A stretch of 64,000 bases of DNA from Salinibaculum sp. SYNS191 (lineage in GTDB: Archaea; Halobacteriota; Halobacteria; Halobacteriales; Haloarculaceae), in assembly GCF_037338445.1 (NCBI RefSeq), contig NZ_CP147838.1:372001-436000 (forward strand), in the 5' to 3' direction. Positions within the stretch are counted from its first letter, which is position 1. Each line of letters opens with the position of its first letter. Below, one piece after another: positions 49,326 to 58,278 of this stretch. A program made the translations under genes and the position numbers. Below the pieces are notes generated by a model. That model saw only the letters and a list, made by a program, of their open reading frames with translations. It did no database searches and was not told the DNA's origin.

Positions 49326-49793
49326 ATGAACGAGAGACTGGCGGCGGCTACTATCGACAGGCGGACAGTTCTCCGCGGCGTCGGAACCATCGCGGCCACC
49401 GGGGTACTCGCCGGGTGCAGCGGCGGCGGTGACGGCGGCGGTGGGAACCCGAACGTGCCCGACGAGGTGTCGAACTACCTCTCCAGTGCGAACAACTACG
49501 GCTCGGTCCCCGACGAGACCGGGTCCGGGTCGGTGACCGTCGAAGTGGGCGCGGGGAACGGACTGGCCTTCGGCCCGGCCGCAGTCCGCATCTCGACCGG
49601 GACGACGGTGACCTGGGAGTGGACCGGCCAGGGCGGCACCCACAACGTCGTCGCGGAGGACGGGAGTTTCGACTCCGGCGAGTACCAGGCCGCGGGGACC
49701 TTCGAGCACACCTTCGATGAGGCCGGCAACTACAACTACTACTGTGAGCCGCACAAGATGAGCGGCATGAAAGGCGCCGTCATCGTCGAGTAG
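49326..49793 (+). CDS. hcp: Halocyanin (Tat-exported blue-copper lipoprotein)
   Basis: 155 residues from the ATG at 49326. The Tat signal 'DRRTVLRGVG' and lipobox 'LAGC' (C31) are followed by a Gly-rich linker and one cupredoxin domain. The type 1 copper ligands are H106 ('THNVV'), C140, H143 and M148 ('YYCEPHKMSGMKG'). Halocyanins are membrane-anchored mobile electron carriers serving terminal oxidases and nitrite reductases on the outer face. It has its own promoter and the operator-like box 2 upstream, linking it to the preceding membrane protein. Confidence 0.93.
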   Translation: MNERLAAATIDRRTVLRGVGTIAATGVLAGCSGGGDGGGGNPNVPDEVSNYLSSANNYGSVPDETGSGSVTVEVGAGNGLAFGPAAVRISTGTTVTWEWTGQGGTHNVVAEDGSFDSGEYQAAGTFEHTFDEAGNYNYYCEPHKMSGMKGAVIVE

Positions 49794-49821
49794 CGCCGGG
49801 CGTCAGGTCGGCCCCGGACGC

Positions 49822-51660
49822 CTACGCGTCCCCGTCGACCGTCTCGGCGTCGCGGTCGGTCACCTTCACACCCTTCTCCGAGAGGTGTCGCATCCGCCGG
49901 CGCGCGAAGTCCTCCTCGCGGGTCCCCCGGGTCGCGAGGACGAACATGCGCGCGCGCCCGGTCGGCCGCATCGTCCGGCCGGCCCGCTGTGCCCCCTGGC
50001 GGCGCGACCCGCCCAGTCCCGACGCCACGATTGCCAGTTCCGCGTCCGGCAGGTCGATGCCCTCGTCGCCGACGCGCGAGACGACCAGCGTCCGGAGGTC
50101 GCCGGTCCGGAACCGCTCGAAGAGCTTCTGCCGTCGGTGGTGTGGCATCTCCCCGTTGATGAAGGGGACGTCGAGGTCGGCGGCAATCTCCCTGCCCTGG
50201 TCTAAGTACTCCACGAAGACCAGCGCCTTCTCCTCGGGGTGTCGCGAGAGGAGGTGGCGTATCTCCTCGCGTTTGGCCGGGTTCGACGCGGCCAGTTGCC
50301 GCCGTTCGTGGCCCTCGGAGCTGACGTACTCGTTTTGCACGTCCTCGCTGGCCCAGGGCACGTAGCGGATTTCGACTTCGGGCTCGGCGACGAACCCGGC
50401 GTCGAACAGCGAGTCCCAGTCCGTGCCGATGGGTGGTCCGATGAGCGTGTAGATTTCGGTCTCGCGGTCGTCCTCGCGGACCGGCGTCGAGGACAGGCCC
50501 AGCCGATGTCGGGTCTGGAGGTCCGCGCTGCGCCGGTGGACGTCCGCGGGGATGTGGTGGACCTCGTCGTAGACGATGAGGCCCCACTCCCGGCTGTCGA
50601 ACAGCTGTCGGTGCCGGTCCATCCCTGCGGTGCGGTAGGTGGCGATGGTGACCGGCCGGACGTTCTTCTCGCCGCCGTGGTACTCGCCGACCTGGTCCGC
50701 GCGCAGCGTGGTGTGTGCCAGCAGTTCGTCGCGCCACTGCCCGGCGAGTTCGCGGCCGGGCACGAGAATCAGCGTCTCGCCCTCGATAGCCGCGAGAATT
50801 CCCATCGCAGCCACCGTCTTGCCGCTGCCCGGCGGCCCGACGAGGACGCCGGACCGGGTTTCGAGGAACTGCGAGACCCACTCGTGCTGGTACTCGCGCA
50901 GGTCCAGTTCCAGGTCCATCGGCAGGTTCTCGCCGGTCTCCAGGTCGCGCTCGTCGCGGACGGGATACCCCGCCTCGTAGAGGATGCGCTTGACCGACGC
51001 CACCGCGTCCTCGGCGACCCAGCTCTCCGTCTCGGAGATGGGTGCGCGCAGGTGGTCCTCGTCCAGTTCCTGCCGGGCGACGTTGCCCATCAGGTCCGCC
51101 GAGGCGGCCTCCAGCACGACGTAGCCGTCCTCGTGCGTGCGCAAGGTGAACTGGTTGGCACGCTTCCACTGCTCCTCTATCCAGTCTTCGAGGTGCTCCG
51201 AGCGCTCGGGGAGCACGTCCCGGACCGTCGCCAGCAGTTCCTCGAAGCTGTCGTAGGGGGCCTGCCAGACGTCCTCGCGGCGTATCTCGTACATGTACGC
51301 GCCCGACCCCGTCGTGTCGACGAGGTGGGCGAACTGCGACAGCTGTGCGCGGGTGAACTGTGCGGGTTCGTCGACCACGAGCTGGCGGCGCTCGGGGAAG
51401 AGGATGACCCGCTCGCGGTCGGTCAGCCGCTGCCAGGCACTGGGATACCAGACGACGGGGTCCGTCGAGACGTCCACCCGCTCGACGACGCCCGCGTCTG
51501 CCAGCCCCTGGAGGCTGTCCTCCGCCTCGGCCTGGCTCAGGTCGCGCAGTTGCCCGTACCGCGTCGCCGTCACCAGCGGCTGCTCCAGCGCTTCGAGCGC
51601 ACTGTAGAACGCGTCCGCCGGCTCGCTCGCACCGTCCGTCTCGGTGTCCTCGTCACTCAC
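49822..51660 (-). CDS. XPB/Rad25-like DEAD/DEAH-box helicase
   Basis: 612 residues from the GTG at 51660; a TTG nine codons upstream is unlikely. The N-terminal ~230 residues form an accessory (damage-recognition-like) region. The SF2 core follows: 'LREYQHEWVSQFLETRSGVLVGPPGSGKTVAAM', DEVH in 'LIVYDEVHHIPADV', 'GLSSTPVREDDRE', then 'ALVFVEYLDQGREIA', 'NGEMPHHRRQKLFERF', 'SRVGDEGIDLPDA' and 'QRAGRTMRP'. The RED motif typical of XPB is visible as 'REDDRE'. It is a probable DNA-repair helicase; archaeal XPBs often pair with Bax1, which is not adjacent. Confidence 0.88.
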   Translation of the reverse strand: MSDEDTETDGASEPADAFYSALEALEQPLVTATRYGQLRDLSQAEAEDSLQGLADAGVVERVDVSTDPVVWYPSAWQRLTDRERVILFPERRQLVVDEPAQFTRAQLSQFAHLVDTTGSGAYMYEIRREDVWQAPYDSFEELLATVRDVLPERSEHLEDWIEEQWKRANQFTLRTHEDGYVVLEAASADLMGNVARQELDEDHLRAPISETESWVAEDAVASVKRILYEAGYPVRDERDLETGENLPMDLELDLREYQHEWVSQFLETRSGVLVGPPGSGKTVAAMGILAAIEGETLILVPGRELAGQWRDELLAHTTLRADQVGEYHGGEKNVRPVTIATYRTAGMDRHRQLFDSREWGLIVYDEVHHIPADVHRRSADLQTRHRLGLSSTPVREDDRETEIYTLIGPPIGTDWDSLFDAGFVAEPEVEIRYVPWASEDVQNEYVSSEGHERRQLAASNPAKREEIRHLLSRHPEEKALVFVEYLDQGREIAADLDVPFINGEMPHHRRQKLFERFRTGDLRTLVVSRVGDEGIDLPDAELAIVASGLGGSRRQGAQRAGRTMRPTGRARMFVLATRGTREEDFARRRMRHLSEKGVKVTDRDAETVDGDA

Positions 51661-51952
51661 TACCCGTTCTAGTCGCGCGGCGCACAAACGCGTTGCGTCC
51701 GCGGCCTCGGCCGCCTGACCGTCCCGGACACCGTCGTTCAGCCCGTTACGAAACGGCCAGATAGTGTCTCTAAGGTGTACTTACTTCTATGTGAGAAATA
51801 TTTATTTGGTAACGTAACGCAAGCTCAATTGATATATAAACCAGACACTACACCCACGAGAGGGGTCTGTTATAGTATAGCAACAGCGGCCACGGGTCGC
51901 TGTTGGACATCGAGAGCAGTCAGTTGACGGGACACGACCACAGGAGACATCA
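51661..51952 (+). promoter_or_regulatory. Promoter and long leader of the liv operon
   Basis: This 292-bp gene-free region is markedly AT-rich. A strong TATA (GATATATAAA, 51831-51840) would start transcription near 51861, giving a 5' leader of about 90 nt, unusual for haloarchaea. A second TATA-like TTATAGTATAG lies at 51870-51880. The leader contains an 8-bp stem hairpin at 51881-51905. The upstream half (51700-51830) contains AT-rich stretches but no recognised operator. Confidence 0.55.
51881..51905 (+). repeat. Hairpin in the liv leader
   Basis: CAACAGCG, nine-base loop, CGCTGTTG: a perfect 8-bp stem ending 48 nt before the livK ATG. The left arm could alternatively pair with CTGTT at 51867-51871. 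Confidence 0.5.
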
Positions 51953-53383
51953 ATGACAGACGAACCAGAAACTGCGGACGGACGGATGGACAGCAACCAG
52001 GACCCCGGCGGGCAGACGGGGGGCGACAGCGTGCGGCGACGGACCGTACTGAAGGCAGCGGGCGTGTCGGCAGCGACGGCGGCACTCGCGGGCTGTTCGG
52101 CACTGCTCGGCGGCGACGGTGACGACGGGGGTGACGGCGGCGACGGCGGTTCGACCGGCGGCGGCACGGTGTCCTCGGACCCGCTTGAGGCCGGTCTCCT
52201 CTCGTTCACGCAGGGCGCGGCGGCGGTCCTCGGCCAGCAGGCCGTGCGCGGGGCCGAGAAGGCAGTCGAGAAGATAAACGAGAACGGCGGCATCGCCGGC
52301 CGGCGGCAGGTCAACCTCGACGTCGTCGACGAGGGCTCCGAGGCGGTCGACAAGTACAACCAGTTCATCGAGGAGGGCAAGGACGTCACCTTCGGCCCCA
52401 TCTCCAGCGGGACTCACGAGTCGCTGGCTCCCGAAATCGAGTCCTCCCAGGTCATCAACGTCGGGACCGACGGGACGGTCACGACGCTGTACGAGGAGAC
52501 GGTCGCCGACCCGACGTACTCGTTCCGCTTCCAGAACTACGACGTGATGGAGGCGACGACGTCGACGCTGGAGGCCATCGAGCGCATCGGCGCGGACAAC
52601 ATCGACACGGTCGCGGGCATCAACCCCAACTACGCGTTCGGCCAGGACGAGATGGAGATCTTCCGGACGGCCGTCCAGGGCGTCACCGGTGCCGAAGTCG
52701 TCTACTCCGGCTTCCCGGACCTGCTCGCGGACGACTTCTCGACGCACATCTCCAGCGTCAACAGCGAACAGCCGGACCTCGTCTTCTCCAGTTGCTGGGG
52801 CGGCGACGCCTCGACGCTGCTGTCGCAGGCGTTCCAGCGCAACATGTTCGACAGCATCGAGGCAATCGTCGGCCCGGTCTTCTACGGCTCCGCCGACGCC
52901 ATCGACGAGGAGGTCGTCACCGGCGTCGAGACCGGGACGATTCTCAGCGGGTCGCGGAACTACTACTGGGGCGTGCCGCCGCTCAACCGCACGGAGGCCG
53001 GCCGAACCTTCTTCGAGGAGGCGCGCCAGCAGGAGGGTATCAGCGTCCCGACGGCCCACTACATGAGCGGCTACGGCGCGGTCACCGCCTGGGCGACGGC
53101 CGTCGAGAAGGCCATCGACCAGCTGGGCGGCTACCCGTCCCAGGAGGAGATATCGCGGACGCTGGAAGAGCACGCCTTCTACACGCCCGGCGGCTTCTAC
53201 CAGATGGGGCAGGACCACCAGGGTCGTGGCCCCGGCTACGCCGGCGTCATGGAGTGGGACAGCGACCTGGACGCGCCGATTCTCACCGACGTCAACACCT
53301 ACCCCGTGAAGTCCATCTCGCCGCCACCGCAGGGCTCGGCCTACGAGATCTCGTCGCTCGACTGGCTGAACAGCTGGGGCTAG
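51953..53383 (+). CDS. livK: Branched-chain amino acid-type ABC transporter substrate-binding lipoprotein
   Basis: 476 residues. The Tat signal 'RRRTVLKAAGVSAATAALAGC' (R28-30, lipobox C48) is followed by an acidic Gly linker. A periplasmic-binding-protein type I domain comes next: 'AVRGAEKAVEKINENGGIAGRRQVNLDVVDEGSEAVDKYNQFIEEGKDV' and 'GPISSGTHESLAPEIE'. It is the extracytoplasmic receptor of a Liv-type transporter, whose ligand may be Leu/Ile/Val, another amino acid, an amide or urea. It is the first gene of a five-gene operon. Confidence 0.9.
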   Translation: MTDEPETADGRMDSNQDPGGQTGGDSVRRRTVLKAAGVSAATAALAGCSALLGGDGDDGGDGGDGGSTGGGTVSSDPLEAGLLSFTQGAAAVLGQQAVRGAEKAVEKINENGGIAGRRQVNLDVVDEGSEAVDKYNQFIEEGKDVTFGPISSGTHESLAPEIESSQVINVGTDGTVTTLYEETVADPTYSFRFQNYDVMEATTSTLEAIERIGADNIDTVAGINPNYAFGQDEMEIFRTAVQGVTGAEVVYSGFPDLLADDFSTHISSVNSEQPDLVFSSCWGGDASTLLSQAFQRNMFDSIEAIVGPVFYGSADAIDEEVVTGVETGTILSGSRNYYWGVPPLNRTEAGRTFFEEARQQEGISVPTAHYMSGYGAVTAWATAVEKAIDQLGGYPSQEEISRTLEEHAFYTPGGFYQMGQDHQGRGPGYAGVMEWDSDLDAPILTDVNTYPVKSISPPPQGSAYEISSLDWLNSWG

Positions 53384-53441
53384 CACCCCTGCATTCGGCC
53401 TCTCGTCACGGTTCACACAGACTGATACGAAATGAAAACTC

Positions 53442-54500
53442 ATGGCTCCAATTGGTACAGAACTACTTGAACCGACATCTGTCGCAGTACAGACGCTCAA
53501 CGCGGTACTCGATGCGCCGTTGACTATCGGCGACCTGTTGCAGCCCGAACGGTTCATCACCCAGACTATCAACGGGATTCAGGCTGGATTCGTCCTGTTC
53601 CTGATCGCATCCGGGCTGACAGTGATTCTCGGCATTCTCGACGTGCTGAACCTGGCACACGGGGAACTATACGCGCTGGGGGCGTTCGTCGCGTCCTCGG
53701 TCGGCGGGTACCTCGTCGGCACGGGAGCGAACGCGATCTTCTCCCCACCGACGTCGTTCTCGCCAGTAGCGTCGTTCGGGTTCGTCCTCGTGTTGATACT
53801 GGTCGCGTTGATCGCCGCGCTGATAATGGTTCCAATCGGCGCGCTCATCGAAACGACGCTCATCCGGCCGATTTACGACCGGGCGCAGGTGTACCAGCTC
53901 GTCCTGACGTTCGCACTGTTGCTCATCATCGCCGACGTCGTCGAACTCGTCTGGGGGAGCGACCCCCAGCAACCCGCGTTCGCGACGATACAGGCGATCA
54001 ACGACATCCCGTCGTTCGATATCATCGGGTTCGGGAACATCCCGACACTGGTGTTGATGGTGATTCTCGTCAGCCTCGGCCTCGGCCTCGCGCTGTTCTG
54101 GTTCTTCGGACGGACGAAGACCGGGCGCATCATGCGCGCGACGGCCATCGACCGCGAGATGGCGACCGCGCTCGGCGTCAGCACCGACCGGACGTTCACG
54201 CTCGTCTTCGCGCTCGGCGCGTTCCTCGCCGGCTTCGCGGGCGCGATGCAGTTCGTCATCACGCGCGCACAGACCGGGATGGGCGAGCAGGCGCTCGTCC
54301 TCTCCTTTGTCGTCATCGTCGTCGGCGGCCTCGGCAGTCTGCGCGGTGCACTCGTCGGCGCCGTCGTCGTCGGCATCCTGCAAAACTGGATGATAGTCAT
54401 CAATCCCGACTTCCAGACCGCGGCACCCTTCGCGGTGATGGTGCTGATTCTGCTCGTCAAACCGGAAGGACTCTTTGGTAGCTGGGGTGAGCGCACGTGA
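53442..54500 (+). CDS. livH: Branched-chain amino acid ABC transporter permease (LivH)
   Basis: 352 residues with 8-9 membrane helices. The family signature 'SGLTVILGILDVLNLAHGELYALGAFVA' (residues about 57-85) and 'FALGAFLAGFAGAMQFVITRAQTGMGEQALVLSFVVIVVGGLGSLRGALVGA' are present. It forms one half of the membrane channel. The stop overlaps the GTG start of the next gene by four bases. It begins 58 bp after livK, the only real gap in the operon. Confidence 0.9.
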   Translation: MAPIGTELLEPTSVAVQTLNAVLDAPLTIGDLLQPERFITQTINGIQAGFVLFLIASGLTVILGILDVLNLAHGELYALGAFVASSVGGYLVGTGANAIFSPPTSFSPVASFGFVLVLILVALIAALIMVPIGALIETTLIRPIYDRAQVYQLVLTFALLLIIADVVELVWGSDPQQPAFATIQAINDIPSFDIIGFGNIPTLVLMVILVSLGLGLALFWFFGRTKTGRIMRATAIDREMATALGVSTDRTFTLVFALGAFLAGFAGAMQFVITRAQTGMGEQALVLSFVVIVVGGLGSLRGALVGAVVVGILQNWMIVINPDFQTAAPFAVMVLILLVKPEGLFGSWGERT

Positions 54501-55705
54501 CGCCAGGACTCACACGCGAGGACGGACAGCTGAAGATTCGAGTGATGAAGGGACTGGAGCTCACGCCGCTGCGCCTCCTGCTCCTGCTGGGCGCTATCGG
54601 CTTCCTCTTCGTCCTGCCAGCCATCGCGCGCAACACCGGGGACCTGCCGATTCGCATCCGCCCCATCTACCGCGGGATGGTGCTCGGCCTGGCGGCGGTC
54701 GGACTGAACCTGCTGTTGCGCCACACCGACCTGGTCTCGTTCGGCCATGCGGCCTTCTTCGGGACTGCCGCGTACACCACCGCTATCATGGTCCAGCTAC
54801 TGAACGTCCAGTCCGCGGTGGTGCTGATAGTCGTCGCCATCGTCGCGGCGACGCTGATGGCCACGCTCATCGGCTACTTCACCCTCCCCCACGAGGGGCT
54901 GTACTTCGCGCTGGTGACGCTTGCCTTCGGCCAACTCATCTACTCGATACCCGTCGGGATACAGGAACTCGGCGGGACCGACGGGCTGAACGCGCTGACG
55001 GGTCAGGCCGGCGTCTCCATCAACGAACAGTATCCGCACCTCGGGGGCATCTTCCTGAACGGCCAGGAGGTTCCCAACACGATACTGTTCTGGATTACCA
55101 TCGTGCTGGTGGTCCTCTCGCTGCTCGTGATGTTCCGCATCGTCCGGTCGCCCTTCGGCAACGCGCTGGACGCCATCGGCCAGCAGCGGACCCGCGCGCG
55201 CTTCCTCGGACTGCCGGTCAAACGGTACGTCTGGGCGGCGTTCATCATCTCCGGCATCTACGGCGGCATCGCCGGCGCGCTCTATGCCCTGTTCTTCAGC
55301 ACGACTATCGACCCGGGCAGCACCCTGCAGGTGTTCGTCTCCGGCGACATCCTCTACATCGCCATCCTCGGCGGATTCAAGACGCTGACCGGCCCGTTCG
55401 TCGGCGGTATCGTCTTCGAGACGCTCTCGAACGTCGCCAGCGACGTCGTGCTGACGGGTCCCGCGGGCGAGAAGGAGGTCGGCCGCCTCATCACGGGTGC
55501 CGTCCTGCTGATAATCGTCTTCGCCTTCCCGAGCGGCATCGTCGGGTCGCTGAAACCCGGCGGACGCGTCTACGAGGGTGTCCGGGAACTGCTTCGGAAC
55601 CCAGGCGTAATCGGGCCCTGGAGTCGACGGGCAGGGAACGGACTGATGAACATGGTCAAGCGCGCGGCGGACAACGTGCGCATCCTCATCATGGGGGTGA
55701 AATGA
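54497..55705 (+). CDS. livM: Branched-chain amino acid ABC transporter permease (LivM)
   Basis: 402 residues from a GTG at 54497 (GTGA overlap with livH); an ATG at 54545 is an alternative. It has about ten membrane helices with the LivM motifs 'GLNLLLRHTDLVSFGHAAFFGTAAYTTAI' and 'RTRARFLGLPVKRYVWAAFIISGIYGGIAGALYALF', plus 'DILYIAILGGFKTLTGPFVGGIVFETL'. This is the partner permease of LivH. It overlaps the livG start by four bases (ATGA). Confidence 0.9.
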   Translation: MTPGLTREDGQLKIRVMKGLELTPLRLLLLLGAIGFLFVLPAIARNTGDLPIRIRPIYRGMVLGLAAVGLNLLLRHTDLVSFGHAAFFGTAAYTTAIMVQLLNVQSAVVLIVVAIVAATLMATLIGYFTLPHEGLYFALVTLAFGQLIYSIPVGIQELGGTDGLNALTGQAGVSINEQYPHLGGIFLNGQEVPNTILFWITIVLVVLSLLVMFRIVRSPFGNALDAIGQQRTRARFLGLPVKRYVWAAFIISGIYGGIAGALYALFFSTTIDPGSTLQVFVSGDILYIAILGGFKTLTGPFVGGIVFETLSNVASDVVLTGPAGEKEVGRLITGAVLLIIVFAFPSGIVGSLKPGGRVYEGVRELLRNPGVIGPWSRRAGNGLMNMVKRAADNVRILIMGVK

Positions 55706-56481
55706 TGCTGGAAGCGAACGGACTCCAGAAGTCCTTCGGCAACATCACGGCGACGGACGACGTCTCCGTCGAGTTCGGACGCGAGGAGGGGGAACTCGTC
55801 TTTATCGTCGGTCCCAACGGAGCCGGCAAGTCGACGCTCATCAACCTCCTGACCGGACTGCTGGAGCCCGACGAGGGCGAGGTGATTCTCGACGGCGAGG
55901 AGATCACGGCCATGCGCCCGGACGAGCGCGTCCACAAGGGACTCGTCAGGAGCTTTCAGGTCGTGAAGGTCTTCGAGGAGATGACCGTCCGCGAGAACAT
56001 CCGGACGGCCATCCTCATCAAGGAGCAGATGACCGGCGGCTGGACCCCCCGCGGAGCGTTGAGCGGGCTGTTCTCGCTGTCGGACGAACACGAGGAAGTC
56101 GAGTCGAAAATCGACGACCTCCTCACGCAGTTCCGTCTGGAGGACGCCGAACACACCATCGCGGAGGAACTACCACATGGCGACCGCAAACTGCTCGACG
56201 TGGCGATGTCGTTCGCGCTGGAGCCGAACTACCTCCTGCTCGACGAACCGACCTCCGGCGTCTCATCGCAGGAGACGGACTACGTCATCGAGACGATCGT
56301 CGAAGTGAGCGAGCAGCAGAATGTGACGACCGTGACAATCGAACACGACATGGACCTCGTGAAGGGGTACGCCGACCGCGTCATCGCGCTGCACCAGGGG
56401 TCGGTCCACGGCGAGGGGCCGCCCTCGATGCTGGAGACCGACCAGAAACTCCGCCGCCTCCTGCTGGGGGTGGAAGAATGA
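55702..56481 (+). CDS. livG: Branched-chain amino acid ABC transporter ATP-binding protein (LivG)
   Basis: 259 residues from the ATG at 55702 (a second ATG follows at 55705). Walker A 'GPNGAGKS' is near residue 37. The C-loop is the LivG-type 'LPHGDRKLLDVAMSFAL' instead of a canonical LSGGQ, Walker B is 'YLLLDEPTSGVSS', and the switch His is in 'VTIEHDMDLV'. It is one of two ATPases driving the transporter and is coupled by 4-bp overlaps to livM and livF. Confidence 0.92.
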   Translation: MMLEANGLQKSFGNITATDDVSVEFGREEGELVFIVGPNGAGKSTLINLLTGLLEPDEGEVILDGEEITAMRPDERVHKGLVRSFQVVKVFEEMTVRENIRTAILIKEQMTGGWTPRGALSGLFSLSDEHEEVESKIDDLLTQFRLEDAEHTIAEELPHGDRKLLDVAMSFALEPNYLLLDEPTSGVSSQETDYVIETIVEVSEQQNVTTVTIEHDMDLVKGYADRVIALHQGSVHGEGPPSMLETDQKLRRLLLGVEE

Positions 56482-57221
56482 GCGCGGACGACACCCTGCT
56501 GCGCGTCAGCGGACTCGACGCCGCCGTCGAGGGGTTCCAGGTCACCCAGAACGTCGACTTCGAGGTGCAAGAGAGCAGCGCGGTCGGCTACGTCGGCCGC
56601 AACGGCGCGGGCAAGACGACCACGTTCCGTTCCGTGATGGGCCTGGCCGAAGTCCTCTCTGGTTCCATCCAGTTCAGGGGCGAGGAACTGACCGACCTGC
56701 GTCCCGAGCAGATTCCCCAGCGCGGTATCGGCTACCAGCCGGAGGACCGCAAACTGTTCACCGGGATGACCATCGACGAGAACTTCCGGATGCCGATCTG
56801 GACGCTGGGCAAGAAGCGCGGTATCGAGGACGAGGACGCGGCCGTCGAGGACGTCTACGACATCTTCGAGGAACTGGGCGACCGCCGCGAGGCCAAAGTC
56901 GAAAACCTCAGCGGCGGACAGGCGAAGATGGTCTCCATCGGCCGTGCGCTGGCGCTGAAGCCGGACCTGCTCATCCTCGACGAACCGCTGGAGGGCCTGG
57001 CCCCCATCATCGTCGAACGGCTCAAGGAGTACATCCGTGAGATAAACGACCGCGGCATCGCCGTTCTCATCGCGGAGTCGAACGTCCAGCACATCCCCGA
57101 GATAGTGGACGAACTCTACGTCATCGAGCGCGGCGAGATATTCGACAGCGGCGACCCCCAGGAAGTCTCCCAGCGGCGGGCAGTCCAGGAACTGATGCAG
57201 GGAAGCGGTCAGGAAGGATAG
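56478..57221 (+). CDS. livF: Branched-chain amino acid ABC transporter ATP-binding protein (LivF)
   Basis: 247 residues. Walker A 'GRNGAGKTT' is near residue 40, the signature is 'LSGGQAKMVSIGRAL', Walker B is 'LLILDEPLEGLAP', and the LivF-typical 'GIGYQPEDRKLFTGMTIDENFRM' lies between them. It is the last gene of the livKHMGF operon. It overlaps livG by four bases and is convergent with a Bat-type regulator gene ten bases away. Confidence 0.92.
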   Translation: MSADDTLLRVSGLDAAVEGFQVTQNVDFEVQESSAVGYVGRNGAGKTTTFRSVMGLAEVLSGSIQFRGEELTDLRPEQIPQRGIGYQPEDRKLFTGMTIDENFRMPIWTLGKKRGIEDEDAAVEDVYDIFEELGDRREAKVENLSGGQAKMVSIGRALALKPDLLILDEPLEGLAPIIVERLKEYIREINDRGIAVLIAESNVQHIPEIVDELYVIERGEIFDSGDPQEVSQRRAVQELMQGSGQEG

Positions 57222-57230
57222 TTCCCGGCG

Positions 57231-57956
57231 TCACCGACGACTGCCCACACTCCGTTCTTCGACGGCCTCGATCGCCTCGACAACCTCGCCGAGGACCTTG
57301 CGCTGGCTCCGCCGGAGGTTCTTCGAGACGGCCGTCTTCGAGATGTCGAACTCGTCGGCCAGCGTGGAGAGGTCGGCCTCCCGCGGCCTGGTGAAGTAGC
57401 CCTCCTCGACGGCCGTGACGAGCGTCTCGCGCTCGACCGTCGAGAGGTCGCGGCACCTGTCGAGCATCCCGCCGGCGACGTCGACGTTCTGGAGGACGTC
57501 GTAGTAGTCCTCCAGGTCGACGGTCTCGCGGGACTCGACGGTGAAGTCGTTGTGGCGGTCCAGTTCCGAGAGGGCGTCCTCGGAGACGCGCTTGCTGTCG
57601 AAACCGACCCGCCACATCTCGCTGCCGTCGCGAATCTCGAAGGGGCCGGTGATGTAGCCGTTGTTGTTTCTGATGGCCTCCATGGCCTTCGTCTCGCCGA
57701 TTTGGGACCGGATGAGTGCCTTCTCCCCCTTCCGGTGGAGCAACTCGAAGTTGCGCATGTTCTGGTGGTCCCGGAGGCCGTCCAGTCCGCGGTCGAGCGC
57801 CTTCGGCGTCGTGCCCGTCGCCATGATGCGCGTCTCCAGGATGTCCCTGGCGGCGTTGAAGTCCCACTGCTTCGTGAAGAAGGAGATGTCGTAGTCGTCT
57901 GTCGTATCAATATACGGACAGTCGTACTGTACCATGTCCACTTCCATCGATAGCAT
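57231..57956 (-). CDS. Bat-type HTH_10 transcriptional regulator
   Basis: 241 residues if started at the ATG at 57956. Other in-frame ATGs (57986, 57947, 57935) are possible; the upstream TATA-like CTTAATTG near 58000 favours a start below 57980. The N-terminal 'MVQYDCPYIDTTDDYDISFFTKQWDF' and a central beta-rich sensor-like region are followed by the C-terminal HTH ('LSTVERETLVTAVEEGYFTRPREADLSTLADEFDISKTAVSKNLRRSQRKVL', residues about 175-225). Its position, convergent with the liv operon, hints at but does not prove control of it. Confidence 0.82.
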   Translation of the reverse strand: MLSMEVDMVQYDCPYIDTTDDYDISFFTKQWDFNAARDILETRIMATGTTPKALDRGLDGLRDHQNMRNFELLHRKGEKALIRSQIGETKAMEAIRNNNGYITGPFEIRDGSEMWRVGFDSKRVSEDALSELDRHNDFTVESRETVDLEDYYDVLQNVDVAGGMLDRCRDLSTVERETLVTAVEEGYFTRPREADLSTLADEFDISKTAVSKNLRRSQRKVLGEVVEAIEAVEERSVGSRR

Positions 57957-58278
57957 GTTCGAGGTCCCCGTGTTGCACCATAACATGGTAGCCCTTCAAT
58001 TAAGACTTGCCTTCCGGAACCCGAATAATCGGCCATTATAGTACCTACGACGGAATTAACCGATTTCGGCGGTTAGCTCCGCTCTCCCGTAGATTCCTGT
58101 AGCGGGTTCACATAGCAACCGTGCGTTTGATTCGTGTGTCTCTGCCCATCTGCGACCCCCAAACGAGGCGTCGCTTCGGTCGGGACGGACTGCGTGGCCC
58201 GCCGTTTCTATCACTTTGCTATCACCAGAGCCGGCGGGCGCCGACCACCCAACTTTTTCCCGGGTAGTGGCTTAGTGG
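57957..58278. other. Gene-free divergent region between the HTH regulator and the glycosyltransferase gene
   Basis: About 320 bp without a convincing gene. The left part is AT-rich, with minus-strand TATA-like elements (CTTAATTG near 58000 and CTATAATGG near 58035-58043) for the regulator, and a TAACCG/CGGTTA inverted repeat at 58057-58075. The right part is GC-rich. I found no tRNA, small ORF or repeat there. Confidence 0.5.
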
